Part shown: one piece after another, positions 26,201-35,950 of the stretch
Numbering within the stretch: position 1 is the stretch's first letter
Layout of the letters: each line of letters starts with the position of its first letter
Origin: Exiguobacterium sp018617385
Lineage (GTDB): Bacteria; Bacillota; Bacilli; Exiguobacteriales; Exiguobacteriaceae
Direction: 5' to 3'
NCBI RefSeq assembly: GCF_018617385.1
Contig: NZ_JACSKA010000005.1
Location: 89,170 to 153,169, forward strand
Length of the DNA: 64,000 nucleotides
Translations under genes and position numbers: made by a program
Notes under the pieces: model-generated
Databases searched by the model: none
Seen by the model: only the letters and a program-made list of their open reading frames with translations
Told to the model about the DNA's origin: nothing

Positions 26201-27935
26201 TATTCGTCGTGAAATCAATGTACTGTCCTGTTCGACGACGTTTGAGATGGGCATCGACGTCGGAAGTTTAGAGTCCGTGTTTATGCGAAACGTTCCGCCG
26301 AAAACAAGTAACTATATTCAACGGGCCGGGCGGGCCGGACGAAGTTCTTCCGCCGCTGCGTTCGCATTAACGTTCGCCCAGAAAAAATCACATGACCTCA
26401 CTTACTTCGAAAACCCGAAGGACATGATTGCGGGTAACGTCAAAGCACCAATCTTCTCATTAGAAAATGAAAAAATCATTCGCCGTCATATTCACGCTAC
26501 TGCGTTAGCTCTATTCTTTAAAGAACGTCGTGAATTTTATGGCAACTGTCAGACGTTTTATCGCTTTAACGAGTCTTCTGAGAAAGGACCTGAACAGTTC
26601 ATTCAATGGTTGGACTCACATCCAGCTCACTTAAAGCAACAACTTTTCTCAATCGTCCCGAGTACACTCTATTCGATTTTTGGATTGGACGATTGGCGAT
26701 GGATTGAAGTAGTAAAAAATGAGGATGAAGCGTTTTATACTGCGATTGTCCAATATGAAACGGATATAAAGAGTTTGATGGATATCTATGATGAGAAATC
26801 AAAAGAATATGGACGAAATGATAGCTATTCGAGCATGATTAATACGTTGAAGACAGACTCTTTAATAGGCTATTTATCAACTAAAGGATTCTTACCGAAG
26901 TACGGCTTCCCAGTCGATACGGTCGAAATGAAGCTAATGGACAAATCAAATCGCTCTAACTTGAGACTTCAACGGGATTTAAAATTAGCCGTATCGGAAT
27001 ATGCGCCTGGCAGTAAATTAGTCGCGAACGGCATGTTAATTGAATCAACCGGTTTAAAACTAATTGACGGAAAACAATTGCCGCTTCACCACTACACTTA
27101 CTGTAAAAACTGTAACAAGTACACGTATGTTGGAAAGTATGGCGTCAATGACGAAACCGAAATTCCTTGTGACAAATGCATGGATCCTTTACGAGTGAAA
27201 TACTATGCGATTCCGAAGTTCGGCTTCTATGGAAAAGCGAAAGAATTGAGCACGGAACGCCGGCCAGACAAAGCGTATGGATCACGTGTCTTTTTCGCAG
27301 ATCACACTGAGGAATCAATCCAGCCTTTACACGTCGAAGGCAATGGCTACGAACTAGATTATCTATACTCTCACTATGGGAACCTATCCATCGTCAATGA
27401 CAACAAAGGACAGCAATACTTTGTGTGCGAATCATGCGGATCACATGTGGATCATAAACGTCCTCATACGTCTCCATTAGGACATAAGTGCTCTTCTAAA
27501 AAGCGACTCACTGTTCGAAATGCTCCGATCTCATTAGGGCATCAATTTACGACGGACATTTTACGGATGAGCTTCAACTTCAATAACGGTAGCTTTCTAT
27601 ATGAATCAAACCAAGCCCATTCTCTCTTGTACGCATTGATTCGCTCAGCGAGTTATGTGCTTCAAATTAGTGAAGATAGTTTAGGTGGCGTCATTCATTA
27701 CGTGTCTGCCACGGGTACGTATGATTTGATTCTATACGATGATGTTCCAGGTGGTGCCGGCTTCGTTCGTGCTGTCAGTGAACGATTGCCTGAAATTATG
27801 GAACACGTCAAAAACAGTATTCAACATTGTACGTGTGATGCAGATACAAGTTGTTATACTTGCTTGCGATCATATCGTAACCAGTACTTGCACGATCAGT
27901 TAAAACGACATTATGTCATGGATTTGTTCGCATGA
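23274..27935 (+). CDS. Very large SF2 (DEAH) helicase with zinc clusters and DUF1998 domain
   Basis: 1553 residues from the ATG that overlaps the upstream stop; GGGAGG lies ten bases before. Walker A VATGTGSGKTES near 108, DEAH in VVLDEAHTYDG near 248, SATLG near 285, and motifs V and VI CSTTFEMGIDVG and QRAGRAGRSSSAAAFAL near 985-1030. Cysteine pairs occur near 478 (CRRCGEIHG), 538 (CPSCGATRFPG), 905 (CSLCK) and 1276 (CKNCNKY). The C-terminus (DVPGGAGFV, then CTCDADTSCYTCLRSYRNQ near 1520) is the DUF1998 zinc module seen in MrfA/YprA-like, DISARM and Druantia helicases. At twice the size of MrfA it fits a defence-type helicase better than a repair enzyme. Confidence 0.88.
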   Translation: MSIHPIQATARLQDRYMDYLTSYFKINDADLNQQFIDGLRHDKQFLKGPYLEATLPYKPGRKITDLVDDGTVHPDITRFLPGEDNFRLYLHQERAIRTAKNGQSFVVATGTGSGKTESFILPIFNHLLTQPDNGQLNDGVRALLLYPMNALANDQLDRLRELLKDTPDITFGRFTGETIEKTQDARKSFYSQHGKNPLPNERLSREEIRRNPPHILLTNYAMLEYLMMRPEDNTLFSGHYRDHWRFVVLDEAHTYDGATGAEVAMLLRRLRTEVEQQTPLQFIATSATLGSSEQAKRDVMSFAEKLFGQPFSLESGQLITSERIDYDELYAAVELPDPTVYTYLKRCYEQDESPDITEYNYLNSYEGSPKSLIYELLAHDRRLHRLRKHLSDVHLLSDLANDIFPGESDEQALEYLIQLIDVATLVKDDTRPKLLPAKYHTFFRALEGAYLEFYPTRKLHLFPKQQSEDGHPIYEIGVCRRCGEIHGYGHSPHVGHIHSMSSDGDAPNVLFRLSTDEKIITSDLEDEEETKVSVKEWCPSCGATRFPGEQHEPCACHVSLQKIQTLNLQEEKPICLSCGLTSLRTDAIRPFYTGADGVTSALAAQLYQELVIGNPKRQENQKQITDSWFDDEEAETTEELPAYEKQNLIVFSDSRQDAAFFAPFLDRTYRNYLWRSYFWRAIENREGLISIEEWKNIVINLPGSRSIHRFDELDVEQEVKLRLFREFILSDDDFSLENLGMIGFELSLPPNKKAKLEELISKNFQIKHEHAWAFLMTVFYYLRLQAIVSISKDLNRKHLILAPKQYEYGIVATGGHPTNYVKNFVPERTNVFLQLFERYYTKYEVPYSTEDIKGNLNDLFTRLLTHPSSPLNDLFDHLPPEQNRSELWTLQASHFKAYRPQTVYECSLCKTVHTHDAGICKTRNCDGQLNEVRVEQLERGQHYREMYRDLLPIDMVVKEHTAQLSNRLGQQYQNEFIRREINVLSCSTTFEMGIDVGSLESVFMRNVPPKTSNYIQRAGRAGRSSSAAAFALTFAQKKSHDLTYFENPKDMIAGNVKAPIFSLENEKIIRRHIHATALALFFKERREFYGNCQTFYRFNESSEKGPEQFIQWLDSHPAHLKQQLFSIVPSTLYSIFGLDDWRWIEVVKNEDEAFYTAIVQYETDIKSLMDIYDEKSKEYGRNDSYSSMINTLKTDSLIGYLSTKGFLPKYGFPVDTVEMKLMDKSNRSNLRLQRDLKLAVSEYAPGSKLVANGMLIESTGLKLIDGKQLPLHHYTYCKNCNKYTYVGKYGVNDETEIPCDKCMDPLRVKYYAIPKFGFYGKAKELSTERRPDKAYGSRVFFADHTEESIQPLHVEGNGYELDYLYSHYGNLSIVNDNKGQQYFVCESCGSHVDHKRPHTSPLGHKCSSKKRLTVRNAPISLGHQFTTDILRMSFNFNNGSFLYESNQAHSLLYALIRSASYVLQISEDSLGGVIHYVSATGTYDLILYDDVPGGAGFVRAVSERLPEIMEHVKNSIQHCTCDADTSCYTCLRSYRNQYLHDQLKRHYVMDLFA

Positions 27936-27936
27936 A

Positions 27937-27975
27937 AAAATGGTGTGTCTGCTTGTATGCGGACACACCATTTTG
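27937..27975. terminator. Strong hairpin after the DUF1998 helicase gene
   Basis: AAAATGGTGTGTC (27937-27949) pairs perfectly with GACACACCATTTT (27962-27974). It lies between convergent genes and can act on both. Confidence 0.85.
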
Positions 27976-27990
27976 CGTTCTGTAAGAACA

Positions 27991-29241
27991 TCACTTCAAT
28001 TCTTGCCCGAGCGGAATGACGACTTCGTCTAATAACATTCGCCATTGTCGCTTCAGTCCAGGTCCATATTTCAATTTTATCGCACCTGGATTCGCTTCTT
28101 TATATTTTTCAAAATTATTGCTGCTGATGATACGACCGATGTGTGGAATCGGGTCGGCCCCAATATGATATTGAACGGCAGAAGCATACAACTCAGCTTC
28201 CTCCACAAACCAAGTCGCAGCAAAATCAGAAATGGCTTGATCATAAGAACGTGTGAAGAAACGACGTTTGACCGCAAAGATATTTTCTTCTTGAAGTTCT
28301 CCACCGTCAATCGCATTCAAAATTGAGCGATACACATCTTTAACCACTGCTGGTTTGTTCATTTTTTGCAAGGCTTTCTCGATTTCAGAGCGGATATCTT
28401 GGTCGTTGGCAGAGTAATCTCCAAGTAATTTATCAATATACCGTGAATCGACATCATAAAGAATCGCTGAATTCTCACCATAAAATTCAAGTTCAGAATA
28501 ATCAGGGACTTCCGTTTCGTACTCTGAAGGTTCTTCTGCGATTAATGAACCTTTAATCGTATTGTAGATAGCCGTATACTCTTCCAAAGTCTTGACCTTG
28601 TCAGGCAATGCGTTCGACTTTTCCATATCATCATTATAGTCATCATATGTGACAAGTGCACCAAAGGCATTGTTTAACTCTTGATACGCTTTGACAAACT
28701 CAATTTTATCCTCAATCGGCGAATGCTCATCGATATCGTCCGGATTTGAGGAAATCGCACATAATGCCTTATGCGCTTTCTTGAATCGCTTCTTCGACTC
28801 CTCATAAGTTGGATAAACGAGGCTCGAATCATCATTCTCGTTTGAATAGAGGCGGGTCGCATCCTGGACGTTCTTCTCCATGAGCGCCGGCTTGCGGAAC
28901 GTGACGATCAATCCTTTCGTCTTGCCTGGGAAAGTTCGGTTCGTTCGGGAGAACGCCTGGATTAGGTTCGCATAGCTCAGGTTTCGGTCGACGAATAGCG
29001 TTTGGATGGTCGGCGCATCGAATCCGGTGAGCAGTCGGTCGACGACGATGACGAGGTCAATCTGATTCCCAAACTCCTTGAACTCGTCCTTCTTGCGCGC
29101 GAGACGGTTGTTGATGTCCCCGTTGTAGCGCTCGATGTCCTCGATCGACCATGCCGTCCCGTAATATGCGTTATAGTCGCGGATGACCTGTCTCATTTCG
29201 TCTTCGACCTGCTTCGAGTTGTCCTCTATTTTACTAACCAA
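27991..29241 (-). pseudogene. hsdR: C-terminal fragment of type I restriction enzyme R subunit (HsdR)
   Basis: 416 residues matching only the end of HsdR, which is normally ~1000 residues: helicase motif V/VI region (VDRLLTGFDAPTIQTLFVDR, LIQAFSRTNR) and the C-terminal helical domain. The nuclease domain and Walker motifs are absent, and no other type I genes are in the window. Base composition shifts near 28850: 55% G+C at 28921-28980 against 35% at 28441-28500, so the fragment may itself be recombinant. It is probably a decayed remnant of a lost restriction system and supports the reading of this block as a defence island. Translation from within is possible but the product would lack ATPase and nuclease. 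Confidence 0.8.
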
Positions 29242-29372
29242 AAAATGATATACATGATCGTCTTAGTATGCATTTGCTACTTACCATGATTTTTCAATCG
29301 TAACGTATGTAATGTTACGAACAAAAAAATCATGTTATAACTTACCCTCCTAACAATTATTTTGAACTATAC

Positions 29373-29409
29373 AAAAAAACCACCCACCAGCTTTCGCTGA
29401 TGAATGGTT
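29373..29409 (-). terminator. Terminator of groESL
   Basis: On the minus strand AACCATTCATCAGC pairs with GCTGGTGGGTGGTT through G-T pairs around a GAAA tetraloop, followed by seven T residues. Confidence 0.9.
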
Positions 29410-29427
29410 CCTGTGAAGGCGTATGAC

Positions 29428-31062
<1,635 letters not shown>

Positions 31063-31101
31063 CGTTCATTTCCCCCTTAAAAAGTTTTTGAATAATGGTG
31101 C

Positions 31102-31386
31102 TTAGCCTACGATTGCGAGAATGTCGCTCTCGCGAACGATTAAGTACTCTTTTCCATCATGCTTCACTTCGGTACCTGCGTACTTCGAGTAGATGACCAA
31201 ATCATTTTCTTTCACGTCGAGATCGATCCGCTTGCCTTCGTCCGTCACACGGCCTGTACCGACTGCGACGACTTTTCCTTGTTGCGGCTTTTCTTTCGCC
31301 GTATCAGGAAGCACGATGCCCCCGATCGTCTTTTCTTCTTTCTCAACGACTTCAATGATGACACGATCGCCTAGTGGTTTTAACAT
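31102..31386 (-). CDS. groES: Co-chaperonin GroES
   Basis: 94 residues. MLKPLGDRVIIEVVEKEEKT, the mobile loop with GGIVLPDTAKEKP, GTGRV, and the end EYLIVRESDILAIVG are all diagnostic of GroES. It caps the GroEL chamber. First gene of the operon, with a GGAGG site upstream and the CIRCE operator within 80 bp. Confidence 0.98.
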   Translation of the reverse strand: MLKPLGDRVIIEVVEKEEKTIGGIVLPDTAKEKPQQGKVVAVGTGRVTDEGKRIDLDVKENDLVIYSKYAGTEVKHDGKEYLIVRESDILAIVG

Positions 31387-31435
31387 GGAAAAACCCTCCT
31401 CCGAATATGAATGATGTAATGTGTATCGTAAGGTT

Positions 31436-31462
31436 TTAGCACTCAGTTAAAAGGAGTGCTAA
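31436..31462 (-). promoter_or_regulatory. CIRCE operator (HrcA-binding site)
   Basis: TTAGCACTC (31436-31444), nine bases, then GAGTGCTAA (31454-31462): an exact match to the CIRCE consensus. It lies just downstream of the promoter at 31471-31499, in the groESL leader. HrcA binding here represses groESL without heat stress (established knowledge); hrcA is not in this window. Confidence 0.97.
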
Positions 31463-31470
31463 CACTGATT

Positions 31471-31499
31471 AGTGTAGTATGTGTCGATAAAAAAATCAA
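31471..31499 (-). promoter_or_regulatory. Housekeeping promoter of groESL
   Basis: On the minus strand TTGATT (31499-31494) and TACACT (31476-31471) are separated by 17 bases, matching a sigma-A promoter directly before CIRCE. Confidence 0.8.
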
Positions 31500-31599
31500 G
31501 GGGGATACATTAAAAAATGCTCTTACTCGCGGTCAAGAGAACTTATTTGTTACAATGAGAAAAAGGTAGGTTCACTCTTATGATTAAGGACGTGTTGAA

Positions 31600-32295
31600 T
31601 TGGCTACACTAAACTCAAACCAATCGATAAATACCCGTTTTTCGATGGCGCCTAACATTCGTCTCCGGCACCTCACCCCGATTTTACTATATGCGTTCGT
31701 CCAACTGTTCCCGCTCGTCATTAGTGAAGTACGGCCGGAATGGTTGACGGAAACGTTCGTCGGGCTCTGGCTCGCCATCGGATTCGGTGTGACGATTGTT
31801 CTGTCAATCTTGCTCATCTGGCCGGACTTGAAACAATACAAAGCCCAAGGTATCCAGTCGAACTTGAACGACACGGTCAAATGGATCGGGCTCGGGATTT
31901 TGATGCAATACGGGCTCGTCATCGTGGCGAACTTGATTGAGACGGCCATCTCTGGTGAACTCGTCGAGTCGATGAACACACAAAATATTGCCGAGATGGT
32001 GGAAGTCATTCCACTCATGATTTTGCCGGTCGTCTTGCTCGGACCGATCATCGAAGAGATTCTCTTCCGTCATATTTTGTTCGGGAACTTGAACGCACGC
32101 TTCGGTTTCTGGATCGCCTTTGGTGTCAGTTCGATCCTATTCGCACTCATCCACCAAGACAATCGCTTCCTCGTCTATATCGCGATGAGTTTCGCGTTCT
32201 CGTACGCGTATGCGAAGACAAGACGATTGATCGTTCCAATCGCCATCCACGCGTTCAACAACGCGCTCGTGATGCTCGTACTATTTTTAATGTAG
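31600..32295 (+). CDS. ydiL: CPBP-family intramembrane metalloprotease (YdiL-like)
   Basis: 231 residues from TTG 31600 with AAGGA nine bases upstream. About six to eight hydrophobic helices. The CPBP (Abi) motifs are present: EEILFRHILFG (EExxxR), SSILFALIHQ (FxxxH), and HAFNNALVM (HxxxN). These residues bind zinc in the Rce1-like protease family. In Bacillus subtilis ydiL lies between ydiK and groES, and here too it neighbours groES and a ydiK homologue, although in the opposite orientation. Physiological substrate unknown. Confidence 0.85.
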   Translation: MATLNSNQSINTRFSMAPNIRLRHLTPILLYAFVQLFPLVISEVRPEWLTETFVGLWLAIGFGVTIVLSILLIWPDLKQYKAQGIQSNLNDTVKWIGLGILMQYGLVIVANLIETAISGELVESMNTQNIAEMVEVIPLMILPVVLLGPIIEEILFRHILFGNLNARFGFWIAFGVSSILFALIHQDNRFLVYIAMSFAFSYAYAKTRRLIVPIAIHAFNNALVMLVLFLM

Positions 32296-32311
32296 AAATG
32301 AGGTGGCAGTT

Positions 32312-32521
32312 ATGCCGCGACAATTAAAAGTGATGATGCTCTTCAGTCTCTCGTTCGGTGTGTTGTTCACCGTCCTCGCGTACTTCTCGGTACAAGAGTA
32401 CGGCTTCAGCTTCTGGACGTACTTTATCATCGCCGTCGCCGCTTACGACTTTTTCAAAGTGTATCAAATCTTGGCACTCGCCCGAAAAGTCAAAAAAGAA
32501 GGCACGGACAAATCCGCATAA
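32312..32521 (+). CDS. ydiK: Small two-helix membrane protein (YdiK-like)
   Basis: 69 residues from the ATG preceded by AGGTGG; a GTG three codons earlier lies inside that site. Two hydrophobic helices (about 7-25 and 34-52) and a basic tail KVKKEGTDKSA. Length, topology and position after ydiL match YdiK/DUF4305 proteins of bacilli. Function unknown. Confidence 0.7.
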   Translation: MPRQLKVMMLFSLSFGVLFTVLAYFSVQEYGFSFWTYFIIAVAAYDFFKVYQILALARKVKKEGTDKSA

Positions 32522-32523
32522 CG

Positions 32524-32554
32524 AAACCCCGAGTCTTACGAGCTCGGGGTTTTT
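32524..32554. terminator. Terminator after ydiK homologue
   Basis: AAACCCCGAG (32524-32533) pairs with CTCGGGGTTT (32543-32552), followed by T residues. It overlaps the end of the convergent gene and is likely bidirectional. Confidence 0.88.
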
Positions 32555-32937
32555 CTTATGGCTGTAACTTTCGATCGATCCTGTATTTCCTCTTGATAGA
32601 CATTTCGAATGAGCAGTCCACGCAGACCGAACACCACACCCAATACGACATATATGGCATCAATCAATGAGATTTGTGGTTCATCCATGAAAAAGATGGC
32701 AATAATGAATGCGACCATCAATATATAAATCGTCAAGTTCATCACCTTTGCATCGACTTGCCTCATGATTCCCTTAGACACCTTTTCCTCAAGCTTTTCA
32801 ATTTCCTCGTGATAATAAGTAAAGATTGTGGCCCCTAGACTCATGACTGTAACGCCGAGAAAAACACCATCCCCTAGCGCGAACAAAAAACTAACAATCG
32901 AAAAAATCATAAACCCAATCAGTAACTTCTTACGCAC
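32536..32937 (-). CDS. Membrane protein of unknown function
   Basis: 133 residues from a GTG start (32937) with AAGGAGG six bases upstream; the longer ATG frame overlaps the end of the SgrR-like gene and has no site. Hydrophobic pairs at about 5-40 and 70-105 with a charged helix between (YHEEIEKLEEKVSKGIMRQV). It follows the SgrR-like gene by 11 bases and is probably cotranscribed with it. Confidence 0.6.
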   Translation of the reverse strand: MRKKLLIGFMIFSIVSFLFALGDGVFLGVTVMSLGATIFTYYHEEIEKLEEKVSKGIMRQVDAKVMNLTIYILMVAFIIAIFFMDEPQISLIDAIYVVLGVVFGLRGLLIRNVYQEEIQDRSKVTAIRKTPSS

Positions 32938-32948
32938 AATATCCCTCC

Positions 32949-34574
32949 TTATGATGGAATCCATAGTTTCGCAAAATCAAAATAACCGAACAAGTCGACA
33001 CAGACGTCCTTCAGCTCGACCGGGAACGGAATGGTCCGCTCCTCGTTATAGAGCGGGATGAAATACGACTTTTCTTTCAACTCGCGCTCAATCTCGCGGT
33101 GCAGCGACAACCAGTCCTCAAACGGCAGGTCATCATATTGCCCGACCCGCTCCGCCATCCCCTCTATATAAGGTAATACTTTATGTGGGGGCGAGTACTC
33201 GTTCGTCATGAACTGTTCAAACCCGAGCGTGATGTTCCGCTCGAATACTTCCCCGTGAACGACCAAGTCGACGTATTCATAATACGTTTTGTCATGAATC
33301 GAATCTTTAAAGTTGATGGGTACGAACTCATAAGCAATGCCGTGACGCGTCAACATCTCGGCAATCCAGTCGGTCGTATCGTTCGTGAAGTCCGTCTGTT
33401 TGATGCGAATCGGTCGGTCGAACGAGACAGGTGTTCCTTTTGGAATGCGATACGTCTCGCTCATCGAACCGAGAAACCCTCGGTCGTTCGGCGTTCTCCG
33501 TTCATTCAACGTCCCGATCTCCGGTCGAATCTCCGCAATCAAGCGATGCATATAATGCCGCGCCTCTTCATTCGCGAACACACTATTCGGATGACTGTTC
33601 AAGATGACAAGCCCGAACCCAGACGGTGTCGAGATGTGTCCAGTTTCTTTGGAATCCCTTGATGAGATCCGATACGTCGGATCGTATCCGTCCGGCACTT
33701 TGATGAACTCGACCCGGTCCAGGAGCGCCCGCACCCCGAAATAATTCTCGAAGGCGAGAAGAACCGTCTTCTCCTTGTCATGGCGATCCAATTGAAACGG
33801 ACCCGTCCCGACACTTCCTTTGGCGATACTCGTATGGATCATCGACAGTTTCGGGATGTACGAATTCCGTCGCCGGTCGAGCGTGACGTCGACGCGATAC
33901 GTGCCGTTCGATGCGATATGCCGGACGTGCCGATACATATAGCGATACGCATCTGACTGAACGAGCATGCGCAGACTCTTCGTCACATCTTTACTCGTCA
34001 TGAGCGACCCGTCATGGAAACGGACCCCTTTCCGAAGAAACAAGATGAGTGTACTCCCCTGCCATTCGTAATGATGCGCGAGCTCCCCGGTGACCTCCCC
34101 GGACGCGTCAATCATGAACAGACGATTGAAGACGTTCTGGACGAGGTGGGCGCTATGAATGTCAGCCGCCTCGAGCGGATGTGTCGTCAAAAAGTGCCGA
34201 CGGCGCGGGATGATGAGCGCATCGCTCGACGTCTGGACGTAACCGAACTTCTTCTCGAGCTGGCGCATGAACCGCCCTGCCTGTGCCGGCGACCAGTCCC
34301 ACTCCAGTTGATTCGTCACTGCCTCGACCGACTCTTTCTCCATGCGTTCGAGCAACTGTTTTGCCAAATCACGCTCGACGTGTCGTAGCCATTCGAGACG
34401 CGTCAAATTTCCCCGTCCGCGTCCACTCGTATACGTAAGCCACCCTTCTTCTTGCCAGCGTGCCAAATGACGCTTCGTCTGTTTCGGGCTTAAATGAATG
34501 GCTTCCGCCATATCGGAAATCGTGTACGCCCCATCGCGACACTCTTTCCACAATCGAAATAAATATGCATCCAC
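32949..34574 (-). CDS. SgrR-type regulator with solute-binding-like domain
   Basis: 541 residues. N-terminal winged helix (ISDMAEAIHLSPKQTKRHLA, about 19-38) joined to a domain resembling extracellular family 5 solute-binding proteins (VQNVFNRLFMID, FLRKGVRFHDGSLMTSKDV), the SgrR architecture. In enterobacteria SgrR responds to phosphosugar stress; other members control adjacent transporters. It is divergent from an MFS exporter gene across ~100 bp, which suggests it controls that gene. No signal peptide, consistent with a cytoplasmic regulator. Confidence 0.85.
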   Translation of the reverse strand: MDAYLFRLWKECRDGAYTISDMAEAIHLSPKQTKRHLARWQEEGWLTYTSGRGRGNLTRLEWLRHVERDLAKQLLERMEKESVEAVTNQLEWDWSPAQAGRFMRQLEKKFGYVQTSSDALIIPRRRHFLTTHPLEAADIHSAHLVQNVFNRLFMIDASGEVTGELAHHYEWQGSTLILFLRKGVRFHDGSLMTSKDVTKSLRMLVQSDAYRYMYRHVRHIASNGTYRVDVTLDRRRNSYIPKLSMIHTSIAKGSVGTGPFQLDRHDKEKTVLLAFENYFGVRALLDRVEFIKVPDGYDPTYRISSRDSKETGHISTPSGFGLVILNSHPNSVFANEEARHYMHRLIAEIRPEIGTLNERRTPNDRGFLGSMSETYRIPKGTPVSFDRPIRIKQTDFTNDTTDWIAEMLTRHGIAYEFVPINFKDSIHDKTYYEYVDLVVHGEVFERNITLGFEQFMTNEYSPPHKVLPYIEGMAERVGQYDDLPFEDWLSLHREIERELKEKSYFIPLYNEERTIPFPVELKDVCVDLFGYFDFAKLWIPS

Positions 34575-34676
34575 GTCACATCCCCCCTTTAAAAGTGGAC
34601 ATCATTTCCCCATGTCGTCCATTTTTCAAATCCGTTGTCTTGTTTATCATACAGGTACAGAATGGAAGGTGACAAG

Positions 34677-35912
34677 ATGAAATGGAAAGATATACCTAAA
34701 CCAATAAAAGTTCGACTCGTGACATCATTTTTTAACCGTTCGGTCTCATTCGCCATCATGCCGTTCATGGCACTTCTCTTTGTCAAAGCATTCAATGAAT
34801 GGATCGCAGGAGTCTTCTTGATCTCGCTCGTCTGTCTCGGATACGTGATCGGGTTAATCGGGGGCTATCTCGCCGATAAGTTCTCACGGAAGCGACTCCT
34901 CGTGTTGACGGCTAGCCTCACGGCATCGATGTTTCTCGTCATGACGCTCAGTCTTCAGTTCGACCAGATGATTGTCTTTATGATTGCCTATACGATTTTC
35001 ACGGTCACGAATAACCTTGGACGACCGGCGATGAGTGCCATCATTATCGACGCGACAACACCTGAGAACCGAAAAGCCGTATACGCGCTCGATTACTGGT
35101 TGATCAACCTCTCAATCACGATCGGGACAGCACTCGGAGGCTGGCTCTATGTCAGCAACCAACTGTTACTGTTTTGGATTTTGACGTTCACGTCGAGCAT
35201 GCTGCCAATCGCGTACGCCATCTTCCTCGAGGACACGAAACGGACGTGGACGTCTCAAAAGCTTCGCCTCGTCTTCGTCGACGTGTTCCAAAGTTATCAA
35301 ATCGCCTGGCGTGACCGTCCGTTCGTCAAAGTCGTCTTCGGCTCGATGTGTATCCTCGCTGCCGAGTTCTCGATGGGTAGTTATGTCGCGGTCCGGCTCG
35401 CCGATTCATTCGAACCGCTCTCGATTGAAGCATGGACGATCAACGGAGTGCGGATGATGAGTCTCATTCAAATCGAGAACACGCTCATCGTCGTCGCGTT
35501 GACGTTCTTCATTCAACGTCTCGCCTCCCGTTTCTCAAACAAGCACACGCTACTCGGCGGGCTCGTACTATACACGATCGGGTACGCCGTCATCACGAGT
35601 GCGAACTCGATGTTCCTTCTTCTCGGCTTCATGCTCATCGCCACGTTCGGCGAATTGTTGTACTCGCCCGTATTGAATACGGAGAAGGCGAACATGATGC
35701 CGGAAAACCGACGTGGTGCGTACTCTGCGTTTGCCGGGACCTCATTCGCCGGTGCCGACTTCTTATCACGTTCGACGATTTTGATCGGGTCGCTTCTCAC
35801 CCCGTTCATGATGAGCGTCTACATCGGACTGTTGGTCAGCTTCGGCTGTTTCCTCGTCTATAGCGGAATTTATGTAAAAGAAAAGCTCGTCCTACGACGA
35901 GCGGCGTCCTAA
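34677..35912 (+). CDS. MFS transporter (drug/sugar efflux type)
   Basis: 411 residues from the ATG preceded by AAGGTG; an upstream frame of 14 codons lacks a site. Twelve hydrophobic helices. The loop after helix 2 reads GGYLADKFSRKRLL, matching the MFS motif GxxxDRxGRR. It resembles MDR-type efflux carriers of bacilli (MdtH/YdeG-like). The divergent SgrR-type regulator gives a parallel to sgrR-setA of enterobacteria, where SetA exports sugars; the analogy is inferred. Confidence 0.87.
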   Translation: MKWKDIPKPIKVRLVTSFFNRSVSFAIMPFMALLFVKAFNEWIAGVFLISLVCLGYVIGLIGGYLADKFSRKRLLVLTASLTASMFLVMTLSLQFDQMIVFMIAYTIFTVTNNLGRPAMSAIIIDATTPENRKAVYALDYWLINLSITIGTALGGWLYVSNQLLLFWILTFTSSMLPIAYAIFLEDTKRTWTSQKLRLVFVDVFQSYQIAWRDRPFVKVVFGSMCILAAEFSMGSYVAVRLADSFEPLSIEAWTINGVRMMSLIQIENTLIVVALTFFIQRLASRFSNKHTLLGGLVLYTIGYAVITSANSMFLLLGFMLIATFGELLYSPVLNTEKANMMPENRRGAYSAFAGTSFAGADFLSRSTILIGSLLTPFMMSVYIGLLVSFGCFLVYSGIYVKEKLVLRRAAS

Positions 35913-35915
35913 ATC

Positions 35916-35950
35916 AAACCCATCCTTTCTCAGTGGAAGGATGGGTTTTA
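35916..35950. terminator. Terminator after the MFS gene
   Basis: AAACCCATCCTT (35916-35927) pairs with AAGGATGGGTTT (35937-35948), placed between convergent genes. Confidence 0.85.

Noticed and set aside
20215..27935. Firm naming as Druantia type III or DISARM
   Set aside because: Only the DUF1998 helicase character is visible; partner homology, methylase and PLD genes are not seen, so the system name is left open.
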